From positions 3,012,730 through 3,076,729 of the forward strand of contig NC_043757.1 of assembly GCF_902148845.1 (NCBI RefSeq): 64,000 nucleotides of DNA, read 5' to 3'. The DNA comes from Salarias fasciatus. Lineage: Eukaryota; Chordata; Actinopteri; Blenniiformes; Blenniidae. Positions within the stretch are counted from its first letter, which is position 1; each line of letters opens with the position of its first letter. Position numbers and translations under genes: made by a program. The notes under the pieces are model-generated. The model was not told where the DNA came from, did no database searches, and worked only from the letters and a program-made list of their open reading frames with translations. Below, one piece after another: positions 1 through 10,175 of the stretch.

Positions 1-76
1 GCACGTGAACGCACCACGGCTGAGGTCACAAATCAAGCCTGGAGCCCCGCCGTCCGGAGGCCCGACCAATCAGCTG

Positions 77-543
77 TAGGGCTGGGTACCGTTTAACGGA
101 ACCTCAGTGGTACTGACCGAAAAACTTCAGCATATACTGGTACCGAACACGAGACGCGCGTACGGGGATCAGTTTCGGTTCTTAAAGCGGCTGCGCGTCA
201 ATAAACATGCGCGGAAACGATGGTTCAGTTCTTCTCTTTTACTGAAAAAATGATGCATCGCATCATTGAACATGTCACCACGTCTTACCGGCTCACACTC
301 TTTTTCTAACAACATGCAGAGAGAGCCTGCAGCGCCCTTCTTCTTCTGTGGTGTCTGTGTAAAATAAGGTTGAACATGCAAACAGCACACCTAGTGGCGT
401 GAAGTGCAAATGCAGTCATGATGCCGTCGCGTGTGCGCCGTGAAGGCAGGTACCGAAAAAAGTACCGTTCAGGAACCGGTACCGTACGAGAGGTATCGAA
501 AAAGTACTTGTATCTGAAAAATATCTAACGGTACCCAGCTCTA
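77..543. mobile_element. Short non-autonomous DNA transposon, hAT-like
   Basis: The ends are near-mirror copies: the left begins TAGGGCTGGGTACCG and the right, read in reverse complement, begins TAGAGCTGGGTACCG. The flanking eight bases (ATCAGCTG and GTCGGCTG) match at six positions, which suits an old 8-bp target duplication of the hAT type. The interior is full of GTACCG-like words and has no coding capacity. Superfamily assignment is inference from end sequence and duplication length. Confidence 0.6.
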
Positions 544-867
544 GTCGGCTGTCGGCCTGGGTCTGTTGCTGAAGTAGTAGAGGTCGATGTGTTTGTCCAA
601 TCAGACGGCAGCTTCTCCCTCGTTTAGTGATTCACAGCAGTGAATTCTCCGTCCCGCTCCGTCCCCCTCTGTCCTCACGGCTGCCATCTGATTGGTCGGC
701 TGGTTGTCTTCATCCACTTTCTTTGGTTATTGTTTTTTTTGTTCGTTTGTTTTTCCAACGTGGATTATGTAGCGCCAAACCCAAGGTCGTCTCACACCAA
801 CAGTTCCACATGAGCAGGAGTCGCAGGACTGGACCCCTGGTTCAGGTCAGGGTGGAGAGAGACTCCT
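544..867. other. Intergenic sequence, nothing recognised
   Basis: This stretch separates two transposon relics. No splice-flanked coding segment, RNA gene or clear repeat was seen. Short open frames here lack codon structure. Confidence 0.5.
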
Positions 868-1380
868 GGGGCCTGTTGCACGAAACCGGAGGGACCCGGG
901 TACGCATGCCTGGTGGAGGAGGGGTAAATCACTCACTGTAACAAAGCTTGTGAAATACACAGCACACGTATGTGAATCACGCTTCTTTTTGGAATTTAGG
1001 CCCATTCCTTAGAACATGTTCTCCAACATTGGGTGCTCATCTGTGAGCCGTTAATATTATTGGGAATAATAAGATATAAAATAAAAAAAAATAAATAGAT
1101 GAAAAATAAGTATGAAAAAATTCTACAGAAGTATGAAGAGGTTTTAGAATCAGAGGCGACTGGCGCGGTCCGGCCTCACTGCCTCCAGACGGACGGTGAA
1201 TCTGTGATTCTGTGATCGGTCTGTTTAACGAAGCGTGAAGCTGATCCAGGATCGGTTTCATTGAGCTTCACGAATCCGTGCGTCCTGATCCTCGCCTGAA
1301 CCCTCTGGATTTGGATTGGATGAGCCTGAATCCGCCATTAATCCTGGATGAATGAATCCTGCTTTTGTGCGACAGGCCCC
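868..1380. mobile_element. Short terminal-inverted-repeat element (MITE)
   Basis: The left end GGGGCCTGTTGCACGAAAC is mirrored at the right end by TTTTGTGCGACAGGCCCC. The interior has no usable open frame. Similar ends are common in fish non-autonomous DNA transposons. No target duplication could be fixed, so the superfamily is left open. Confidence 0.6.
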
Positions 1381-2200
1381 TGGTTTGGACTCTGGTGAAT
1401 CATGACCGTTTTTTTTTTATAACTGTTTTTTTTTTAACATTCATAAACTGGAAGCCTTGAAAAGCATGTTTTGGGAAAAGTTTCACGAAATCAGAACAAA
1501 TCATTGAAATGTCTTTCTTGTCAGCTTCGTGATTGTTTCGTTTGATTTTCATCTCAACAATTTTTCCTTGTTTCTTTGATGTTGGCCACGCCCCCTACCA
1601 TGCAGGAAACGCCCCTCAGCTGTTTTTTTTTTCCCGCCACTGGTACATTGTGTTGTGAAAACAGATGGCTATTGGAATGGTGATTAAGCCCCGCCCCCAG
1701 AGGTCGCTGGTGCTTTGGTTTTCCGGCGACGGACGGACGAGCCGAGACAAAGCGAGAACACTGCTTCATCCTGTAAATAGAGTTTATTCAGGTCGAGAGC
1801 CACCAAGTCCAAACGTCCGATTTTGTAAAAATGTTCATGTACAGAGAAAAAAAATAAAAGTACAAGAGAAATTTCTGCAGCATCTGATCCTCTCTCTCTC
1901 ACACACACACATTCCCTTTTGTACTGAACGGGACCGTTCAGTACAAAAGGGAATGTGTGTGTGTGTGTGTGTGTGTGCGCGCGCCCATCAGAGTACAGAG
2001 GATGGAGACATATTGCAGGTTTCTAGACGTCACATGGTTGGAGCTGTCTCTTTGTCCCTTCGTCTGTCCCTCTGTCTTTCTGTCCCTGTTCCTTCCTGCA
2101 GGTCAGTAAACTAACTATACCCACCCTGCCGGTGGGGAAGAGTCCCAAATGTGTGGCCCAAAGCAGAACTCGTGCAGGCGGGAAGCCTTTACAGAGAGAC
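1381..2200. other. Intergenic sequence downstream of mea1
   Basis: No gene was recognised here. The stretch contains short A/T homopolymers, the palindrome at 1900-1965 and a GT/GC alternating tract at about 1954-1984. It ends at the mea1 polyadenylation signal. Confidence 0.5.
1900..1965. repeat. Near-perfect palindrome embedded in a CA/GT tract
   Basis: The arms at 1900-1931 and 1934-1965 are exact reverse complements around a two-base centre. Each arm holds a 21-base unique word beginning ATTCCCTTTT followed outward by CA/GT dinucleotides. The right side continues into a longer (GT)n(GC)n run. It looks like a small inverted duplication or fold-back event. Confidence 0.85.
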
Positions 2201-2206
2201 TTTATT
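2201..2206 (-). terminator. mea1: mea1 polyadenylation signal
   Basis: AATAAA on the minus strand, about 515 bases past the mea1 stop codon. It is the first canonical hexamer found downstream of that stop and sits in a TAATAAAGTC context. Confidence 0.6.
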
Positions 2207-2544
2207 AGATGACAAAACAAACGATCAATTCATGTGGAGAGTAAACAATGTTCTTCCTCCGCCTGTCGACGAACTCGCACGGGCGGGAATCTTCTGAAGC
2301 GTGGGAAACTTTCTAAGCCACATGATCATTCACGCGTTCTCGCAACACTTGAATTTCGCAGGAAGTCTGGTTGGTCCACGTCCACACAGGTGAGAAGTCC
2401 AGTCCAAGCGGAGCACGTTGGTCCACGAGAGAAATACCACTTCAATCATTTGTGGTGCAGAATTTTCATCAGGCGTGTCTAATTTGGTGACGCGTAACTG
2501 TAATTTTTCTTGATCCTCAGACACAGTAGCTTAGCTCAGCACAC

Positions 2545-2620
2545 AGGGGTGTCAAACATGGGTCCCGTGGTCCGAAATGGGCCCGCGGGATGGGTGAATC
2601 CGGCCCACATTCAGGGTGTT
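2545..2620. repeat. Fish interspersed repeat fragment in the mea1 3' region
   Basis: The words GTGTCAAACATGGG and ATCCGGCCCAC resemble a widespread vertebrate dispersed repeat built on 'GTCAAACATGCGGCCCGCGGG'-like sequence. It lies in the putative mea1 3' UTR. Family assignment is from memory only. Confidence 0.35.
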
Positions 2621-2720
2621 GGACGAGTCAGCAGACGGATGTTTGGTATGTGAAGGGGTCGTGGTGAGTTCAGGGTCATAAACGGTGAGTTCAAGTCCCG
2701 GTTAGCTTGCGGCGGTGCCT

Positions 2721-3489
2721 TCAGGGGACGTTGGAGCGGCGCGGCAGGCGCAGCGCCGCCGCGCTCTGCCGGCTCTCCAGCGTGTGCTGCACCATGTCCT
2801 TCCACTGGTCGTCGGAGATCTCCCGCGCCCACGGCGGCACGCCGAGAGACGGCAGCGCTACCGCCGCCATCGTCCTCTTCACCAGCTCCACGTGATCTAC
2901 GGAAGGGGGGAGAAAGAGGTTGCCGTGACGACCGCCGCTGAGCACGCCGCCGGCACCCAGACGTGATGTTGCAGCGTTTCGCCTGGTAGGACTCACCTGC
3001 GTCCATCGGAATGGACGCCCGACTCTGCTGAGCCGCTGCCACTTCGGAGTCGTCCTCGTCGTCGCTGTCTGGGGGCGGAGCTTCAGGGAGGTGCAGCCCC
3101 ATCACCTGGCAGACGCAGACAGGTGAGAGACAGGCAGGCGGGGCAGGTGAAGTCATCCGTACTGGGGCGGATCTCACCTCTATCCTGTGTTGCACCTCCT
3201 GCAGCGCCTCGGCGTGCGACGGCTCCTCCTGCTGCTCCTCACTGGGCTCCTGGTTCAGAGGCTGGTAGTAGTAACCTCCACTGTTCACCTCCTCCTCTTC
3301 CTCCTCCTCCTCCTCTTCCTCTCCATCCACCTCCATGCCTCCGCCGTTCTCCCCCTCCTCCCCCCCAGGCCACGCGACGCCTCCTGCTGGCAGCATCCCT
3401 CCCTCCGCGGGACGCTCCTCCTCCCCCAGCTCGTCCTCGGAGCTTGGCAAGACTCTCTCCGGTCCCATCGCAGAGCTCCACACTTCCAT
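2721..3489 (-). CDS. mea1: Male-enhanced antigen 1 (MEA1)
   Basis: There are three coding exons on the minus strand: 3489-3178, 3105-2997 and 2896-2721. Together they give 597 nt, or 198 residues (human MEA1 is about 185). The product is a small acidic protein of poorly known molecular function, first described as a testis-enriched antigen. The match to human MEA1 is clear in order: MGPER near the N-terminus, an acidic stretch with an uninterrupted Glu run, [33 protein letters not shown], then the conserved C-terminal block [14 protein letters not shown]...[10 protein letters not shown]. The start at 3489 gives [12 protein letters not shown]. The inner ATG at 3468 (MGPER) matches the conserved human segment and could be used instead. 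A 5' UTR acceptor lies at 3505/3506 and a non-coding first exon ends at 3939. The gene is head to head with lrrc73. Confidence 0.93.
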
Positions 3490-3835
3490 CCAAGGAGGGG
3501 CAATACTGAGGGGCAGAAACACTGTGAGGGGCAAGACAGAGGGGGCAGAAACACCGTGAGGGGCAAGACAGAGGGACAGATATACTCGAAGTGACTCAGT
3601 TCCCATTAAATGCAGAAATACTAAACATTTTATTGTGAATTTCTGTTTCGTAGTAATTGCACTTCACGAACAGCACCACGGTACTGCAGCTCCCACTAGT
3701 TATCCGGAGATAACACAACCGAACCTGACTGGCGCCGATTCAAAACAAGTCCCGGACCGGGGGCTCGTTTCCAGTTCTGACTGACATCCGGGTACCTGAC
3801 TGTGAGGAGGACGAAGAGCAGCTGCCAGCCGCTCG

Positions 3836-3840
<5 letters not shown>

Positions 3841-3879
<39 letters not shown>

Positions 3880-3882
3880 CGC
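3841..3882. repeat. (TG)n(CG)n alternating tract in mea1 intron 1
   Basis: About 30 bases of alternating TG are followed by about 12 of alternating GC. The alternation of purine and pyrimidine is nearly unbroken, a composition known to favour left-handed Z-DNA. It sits roughly 100 bases inside the mea1 first intron, close to the promoter. Confidence 0.8.
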
Positions 3883-3938
3883 GTCAGAGTAACCCACCTG
3901 CCACAGGTGAGCTGTCTTGCCCGTCCCCCGTCCCTCAC

Positions 3939-4060
3939 CTGTCCGTCTCCCCGCGCGGAGCTGCTGCTGCAGTTAGCCCTGAGCCGCTGTTAGCTGCAGA
4001 TGCTGCCCGCACACTTCCGCGTACGTCACGGGACAGTGACGTCACCACGCAAATTCTTCA
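3939..4060 (-). promoter_or_regulatory. mea1: mea1 first exon and promoter with CRE
   Basis: On the minus strand a CAG/GTGAGG donor at 3939/3938 closes a likely non-coding first exon that reaches to about 4010. Just upstream (in mea1 orientation) lies a full CRE palindrome TGACGTCA at 4037-4044 and a half site at about 4023. The exon and promoter limits are inferred from the donor and GC content. No transcript evidence is available. Confidence 0.55.
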
Positions 4061-4650
4061 GAATAAAACACAAATAAACAATGTGTGCGCTTGTGAGTGA
4101 GAGTGTGCGTGGAGGAGAGAGACACGCTCAATACTGACTCATTTCATCAAAAATATTTTGGTATTCATCGAGATGTGTATTTGTTTCCGCAAACAGTAAC
4201 TTAAATAAATAAATTGAGCTTTTTGTTTCCATGGTAACAGGAATCAAAAGAATAAAAGAGGCACGGCCGGAAATGACGCGAGACCTTTAAAGATCGTCTA
4301 ATAGCAAGAAGGAGGCTCCAGCAGGAATATCTGAGACATCAAACTAACAACAACAAAGAAAAGTTTTATATTTATAGGACAGTACACAGTTATTACTGAC
4401 ATCACCACTCATTACCATTGCTAGTTATTTGAGCTTCTCATGGTATTTATTAATCACAATGGTATGCTTTACATTAAATAAAATAATCAACAAAAAAGGT
4501 TGGTTTTCAGCAGTGAGATTTGGTCTGAAAACCGTCAGAAACGACCTCCTTGTGTCGTATATGTTTTACGCATTAGGTTTGTTAGACAAACCACGTGCAC
4601 AAAAAGGAAGCTGTTTTTCGGGATTATTGGTGAAATGACAGTTTGCTGTC
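4061..4650. other. Spacer between mea1 and lrrc73
   Basis: This is AT-rich sequence between the two divergent genes. I see no exon, RNA gene or clear repeat in it. Confidence 0.5.
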
Positions 4651-4659
4651 GGGGTTTCG

Positions 4660-5184
4660 CGGGGAGTGAGCACTCTGTCCTCGCTCCTCTCTCTGTGTCT
4701 CGTAGTAACGGTCACCTGCAGAAACACACCGGGGCTCGCGGCGCTGCACCGACTGACGGACGGAGCTGCAGCTGGCTGCAGGACACCGACCCTCCCCCGC
4801 CGCCGCTCCCCGCCTCTCCGCCGCTGATCCTGGATCGATTGGTCCTGCCGATGTCCGCCGCGGCGGGTCGGAACCGGCGCGTGGCCTGCGGCCAATGATG
4901 ACGTCAGCGGTCCCGAGCCTCCTCCCCGCGTGAGCCCATCCATCATCGATCAGGTAATCGGTTTAACCTAAAGTCAGGATGACGTCACTGGTCAGTGGTT
5001 GGCTCAGGTGTGCTGTTATGTCTGACCCCTGAGCACTGATCTGAAAAGGAGCCTGATCACATCAGATCAGGTTCCACAGCTCACCTGGACCACAGGTACC
5101 GTCCCGGACCAGCAGTGCCTGCGTCTACCAGCAGAGGGCAGAGCTTTCATAAAGCTGCAGCTGTTTGCCTGCAGGTGTTCCAGG
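4660..5184 (+). promoter_or_regulatory. lrrc73: lrrc73 promoter and 5' UTR region
   Basis: A GC-rich island runs from about 4720 to 4930. It contains a CCAAT box at 4892 and a perfect CRE palindrome TGACGTCA at 4899-4906. A CAG/GTAATC donor at 4952/4953 and a CTGCAG acceptor ending at 5174 suggest a short non-coding first exon and a small intron before the start codon at 5185. The transcription start is inferred. Confidence 0.55.
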
Positions 5185-8100
5185 ATGCTGCCGGCCTCCA
5201 TCCAGATCACAGGTGAGCTGCTGTCTGCGGCAGAGGTCCAGGACATCTGTGAGAGCCTGAAGGAGGACAGCGTCCGGCTGCTGTCCGTCCGCGGCTGCCA
5301 GCTGTCCGACCGGGACTTCAGCCGTATCTGTCGCAGCGTGGCAGAGTCTCGCTCGCTTGCCCAGCTCAACCTTAACCTGGGTGTGGTCTCCGGAATCAGC
5401 CGCACGCGACACCTGGCGGACGCCCTGAAGGCCAACCGCTCCCTGCAGACCCTGTTGTGAGTAAACGCTCGAATGCTGACCTCTGAGCAGCCGCTGCTGT
5501 CAGCTGATGAGTTGTTCTGACGTTGTACCTGTCCTCCAGCCTCCATGGCAGTCCCCTTATGGACGCGGGTCTGGTGACCCTGAACGCCGCGCTGACCACC
5601 CATCCGACGCTGGTCTGCCTGGACCTGGGAGACTGCATGCTGGGAGATGAGGCTCTAGGCCTGATCTGTGGGATGCTACCGCCAGATGGAGCCAAGTCAG
5701 GTAAGGGCCTCCAATGTGTCACCTGAGGCTGTTTGAATAATTTATCCAGGTGTTGATCTGAAGGTGGGGCTTCCACCAAGGATGTCAGGTGTCAGAGGAC
5801 TTGTTTTCGTTGAGACTCAGGTGACATGATGTCCCAGCCTCACCTGTGACCACCCACCCAAGATTCTGGAAGATCTTAAAGCCCTCAGTGTCTTCAACGC
5901 TGTTTTAAGTTTCTTCTCAGGCGGGCTTCTCCTCAGAGGGGACCCCTCTCCTCAGGTCAGTCCTGGTGAAGGTTTTTGTTGCTCGCAGGTCTGAGGGAGC
6001 TCACTCTGAGTGCTAACCCAGGAATCAGCTCCAAAGGCTGGGCTCGGCTCTCCATCGCCGTGGCCCACAGCTCACAGCTCCGAGTGCTCAACCTGGACTA
6101 CAACCCACTCGGTAACCATGACAACACAATGACAATAACGATATGGCAACACGACGACAGTTCCGCAGAGTTCTGATGGTTTTGATGGTTCTCATGTTCT
6201 CCAGGTGATCAGATTGCAGGGATGCTAGCAGTTGCTGTTGCGTCCAGCAGGACTTTGGAGGTGTTGGACCTGGAAGGAACCGGATTGACGAATCAGTCTG
6301 CACAGGTGGGCAGTCACAGTCTGAATTTTCCAGAGAACTGTACAGTTACAGGATACACTACTGTGTCACTGCTGTGAGGTTTTAATGTCTTTAGTAGATT
6401 CAGGACATGTTGAAGAACATCAGGTTCTCGTGTTTCCTATCTAGAGAACCACTGAGGTAGTCTAGAGATTCTAGTTCTAGCCATGTGTGGACACCTGTTT
6501 CAGGTTACAGTTTGATTCCTGACTTGGACTATTCCCAGATTGTATTTCTGTCTCTGTCCTGAGGAACTTGAAGAACCACTTGAAATTGGAGTGCTGCTCT
6601 CGTTCTTAGGTCTGGTTCTAATTCCAATTTCCTGAGATTGTAATTGTGGTTTTACAGATTCTGTATTTGTAGTTTCAGGTCATCCTGACAAGGAAGTTCT
6701 GGTTCTTGATCTAGGTTTTCTTTTGACCTGTTCAGATTTTGATTCTGGTCTTTCTTTCCCTGCTACTCCTGGTTATGTCCTGGTTCTGATTCTAGTCTGT
6801 GGATCTGTCCTCAGGTGTTCCTGGACATGGTCGAGAACTACCCCACCAGCCTGAAGGTCCTGGTTTTGACGGAGAATGATGTTACTCCGGAGCTGCAGCA
6901 ACAGATCTGTGACCTGCTGTCTGAGGGGGAGGAGGACGAAGATCGGGAGGCCCCTCCCCTCATGCTCCCAGGCCCCGCCTCGAGCAGCGCGCTGCAGCCA
7001 ATCAGAGACAAGTACCAACCAATCAGAGACAAGTACCAACCAATCAGAGACAAGTACCAGCCCCTCACCTGGCTTCCCCACAGCAGTAAGGGCTGAACAC
7101 TGCCTCTGTCCCCGTCCTCACCCCACCTTCGTCCCCACACCCACCCCCGTCCTCACCCCCACCCTCCTGTCCCTGTAGACCTGGTACAGTCTGGTCCTGT
7201 CCCTGTAGACTCGGGGAACCCAGTACATCCTTGCCCTGTCCCTCTAGACCCGGTGGACCCGGTACAGTACAGTCCTGTCCCTGTAGGTCCAGTGGACCTG
7301 GTACAGTCTGGTCTTGTCCATGTAGACCCGATGGACCTGGTGCAGTCCGGTCCCGTCCTGTGTGGTGTTTAGGTGTCCTGGGTGACAGTAGGAGGTCTGT
7401 GTTGTGTGTAGTTGTGGACTCAGTGCGTCTGCAGTTCATATTTAATCCGTATTATTGGACCGCCCGGTTCTTCCTCAGTGGTTCTTCGGAGGTTCCAAGG
7501 GGACAGAACCTGAGCTAACACGTGCTGCACATTGTTGTGAACTTACACACAGGGTGTTAATCTATTTAATCTGCTTTCTTTGGTAATAAGACGTCTTCTT
7601 GTATCTGTAGAAAGTGACCACAGGATGTTCCTCCTCTCGCAATCTATTTACTTTTCAAACTATCCACCATGAGAACTTCATCAGGTTTACGGTCGTTTGA
7701 AGGTGTCTAAAGTGCTTTAACAAGCTTCCCTTGAAGGGTGAAGAAAACGAGCTGAAACGTTTTGTGTTCTGCTGTCAATGAAACTGAACTCTCGTGCACA
7801 ACTCCTCCCTGAATTCAGAGAAATCCAGTCAGGTGTCAGTTTTTATCCATCTCTTTAATGTCAGCTGGAGAGTTCTACCTCACCTACAGGGTACAGCCGG
7901 TTCCTGTTGGGTTCCTGGCTTTTCTGGGTTGCACGGAATGGGGGGGCGGGGGGTCAGAATGTAAAACATTTGCGACCCTCTTATCATGGTGACAGCTATT
8001 GAAACCAGTTTCACTTTTTTCAATCGTTCACGTCATGATCACAGCCAAAACTTCAATTTTCTCTCATTTTTCCTACAGTAAACACTCAGTTAGGCTGCCA

Positions 8101-8255
8101 TAGCGAAAATGGTTTTCATTTGGTTCTACGCTCTGATTGGCTCCCGACGGACTCAATCTGATTGGTGTCTCTCTGACCCCACAGACCCCGCCCCCCAGAT
8201 GGTGCTGCTGACGTCAGGTGTAGGTGAGAGCTTATTGGATGAGACTGAGATGTGA
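5185..8255 (+). CDS. lrrc73: Leucine-rich repeat-containing protein 73
   Basis: Six coding exons were placed: 5185-5456, 5540-5700, 5989-6111, 6205-6305, 6815-7085 and 8185-8255. They total 999 nt, or 332 residues (human LRRC73 is about 316). The protein is an RNase-inhibitor-like leucine-rich repeat protein without signal peptide or membrane segment, and its function is not established. Diagnostic blocks match human LRRC73: MLPASIQITGE, LAQLNLNLGVVS, LHGSPLMDAG, LDLGDCMLGDEA, LTLSANPGIS, VLNLDYNPLG, LEVLDLEGTGLTNQSAQ and ELQQQICDLLSEGEE. The last exon is small and remote, encodes QMVLLTSGVGESLLDETEM, and fits the human C-terminus almost residue for residue, which supports the 1.1-kb intron before it. 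If that intron were retained the frame would end at KG a few codons after 7085. Residues 280-300 are a three-copy tandem repeat not present in the human protein as I recall it. Confidence 0.94.
6995..7057 (+). repeat. lrrc73: 21-bp coding minisatellite in lrrc73 exon 5
   Basis: Three tandem 21-bp units encode QPIRDKY three times. Two units are identical and the first differs only at its opening bases. The period is a multiple of three, so copy-number change would keep the frame. The unit lies in the poorly conserved region after the last leucine-rich repeat. Confidence 0.9.
7163..7350. repeat. Irregular minisatellite in lrrc73 intron 5
   Basis: Variants of CCCTGTAGAC...GGTACAGTCTGGTC recur about five times at 30-40-bp intervals. 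The array lies in the intron that separates the main body of lrrc73 from its last exon. Confidence 0.7.
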
Positions 8256-8385
8256 CCCCTTCCCCTCACACACGCACTGACGTCACGTTTTCACTGTTCA
8301 CCTGCATGGTCCACCCCACACAGGTGTGTGCGCCTGATGAATGTAGCTACGGCACTGCTGATTGGTTCTGCTGCTCTGATGTCAC

Positions 8386-8391
8386 AATAAA
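8386..8391 (+). terminator. lrrc73: lrrc73 polyadenylation signal
   Basis: AATAAA about 130 bases past the lrrc73 stop codon. It is the first canonical hexamer downstream. Confidence 0.65.
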
Positions 8392-9758
8392 ACTGTTTAC
8401 AGCTTCCTATGAAGCAAAGGCTCTGATTGGTCCTTCACAGTCACATGTTCACAATCAACCTGTACTGTGTTTCTCCTCCTTTACTTCAGAAAAAGTATCC
8501 GAGTAGCAACAGTACTCTCACTTAAAGTATTGAGTTTGCAGGGGAAGCATGAACAACGGAATCTACTTCATGTTCAATGTTTCTGTTCACTTTCCGTCTG
8601 TTTAAAGAACTTTAAAGAGGTTTTTTCACAGTAAGTGAAGTACTCAGGTACGTCCATGTTCTACGACAACCTTATCTGGTTCGTATCTTATCTTATCTAG
8701 GTTGTAAGGATGTTTTACAATATTTTGCCCCATTACAACCATAAATAGACTGGACTGGATTTTATGTGACAGATCAATACAACATGAAATGGAAGGAAAA
8801 CGATTCATGGCTTCCAAATGTTGGAGATCTATACGAAGGACATCTGTGAAGTCCTATTCTCCCCTTCACATTTGTAGAACATCTGTGAACAGCTCAGTGG
8901 AACATATGAGGGTCTTGATATGTTCTTCACCATAAACCAGGAAGCATAAACAAAGTGAAGTCTACCGTAGAGAGAGAGTGAGAGTGAGAGATGTGTGTTT
9001 GTGTGATGTCAGAGTGGTGAATCCGGGTGAGAGGTTTAACTTATGACAGGAGCATTTTTGTTTTCCCTGGTCCGCGGGCTTCATGTGATTATGATTTTTA
9101 TCAGCATGAAATTTGGTTATTCTTCCAAATATTGATTTGTGAACTCTTCCTGTGTTGATGTTGAACATCGGTTAAGAGTTCGTCTTTAAAACACTCCGAT
9201 GGACCACTGATGTTCATTCAAGTCATTCCACACAGACCCGGACTCGAGCCTACCACTGACCCACTGTCACGCCACAGTGTGAATAATCAAAGTACTCCAC
9301 TGAGAACAGTCAGTCTGAGAAATGAAAGCCGTGTAAGCATGACACAACAGTTTGTCTATTTCTGTCTTCACAGCTTCAAAGAAACTCCTCTGGATGATTG
9401 ATGGGTTTCACACAAATATTAGGAAAAGTCTAGAACATAATAAACTGTTTCAAACATTACATTTATTCATCTTCTATTCCACTTTATCCTGTTCAGGGTC
9501 ATAGGGCACCGAAACCAGCAGGACAGGTCTACATGGACAGGTGAGGACAGGCTTCCAGTTTATCAGAAATTAAATGTATGATTTCTATAAACACTCTGCT
9601 GTACTTTCATTTAGCATCAGGACTTTTCTCCAGATTTTGAGCTTCATGTTTTCAATAACGGACTTTAGCAGAAAGTTCTCTCATGCCTCTCGTTTCTTGT
9701 TGTGATGTTCAAAAGTCCTACAGCACCTGAAGGCATCAGTCGCTCCCGCCCCCGACAG
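8392..9758. other. Intergenic sequence with dispersed repeat fragments
   Basis: No gene was recognised between lrrc73 and aifm2. A fragment at about 8716-8825 (with GGATTTTATGTGACAGATCA) and one at about 9464-9545 (with CCACTTTATCCTGTTCAGGG) resemble ubiquitous fish interspersed repeats. A separate repeat at 8838-8958 is shared with a psd intron. Confidence 0.45.
8838..8958 (+). repeat. Unnamed dispersed repeat, copy 1
   Basis: It contains GTAGAACATCTGTGAACAG followed by CTCAGTGGAACAT and a TTGATATGTTCT word. The same order of words, with more tandem units, occurs at 37441-37628 in a psd intron. I do not recognise the family. Confidence 0.6.
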
Positions 9759-9925
9759 GCCGCGCGCCATGATTGGAGAGGAGAGGTCTGGAGAATAGTT
9801 CACGAGGAGCACAGCAGGAGGATCACTGCCGCGCAGGGGGGAACAGGGAGAAGCAGAGCAGCAGGCAGCAGGACGCGGGAAAACAGAGGAGGACAGACTG
9901 TCAGCGCGAGCCGAACATTCCGCAG
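9759..9925 (+). promoter_or_regulatory. aifm2: aifm2 promoter and non-coding first exon
   Basis: A GC-rich stretch begins near 9740 and carries an inverted CCAAT box (ATTGG) at about 9772. A CGCAG/GTGAGT donor at 9925/9926 closes the likely 5' UTR exon, which is joined to the coding exon at 10176. The transcription start is inferred. Confidence 0.55.
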
Positions 9926-10175
9926 GTGAGTCCACTTCCGGTACCGCCGGATTCCGCGGCGGCTCGTTTGAACTCTCCTCACTGACAGCAGCGCGAGGGA
10001 CGTGACTCAGCGCGAATGAAGACAGCTGTCTCCATGGAAACCAGTGGGGCATGCAGACACTTTGAAGAATTCTAAACCCCAAAACGATTTTTGAAACACC
10101 TCAATTAAAAGTAGTAATAAAATCTCTTTAAAATAATGCCTCTGTGTCTCTGTCCGTCTGTCTCTCTGTCTGCAG

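Noticed and set aside
2707-3594. Plus-strand open frames opposite mea1
   Set aside because: They are antisense shadows of mea1 exons; conserved protein matches and splice sites are on the minus strand.
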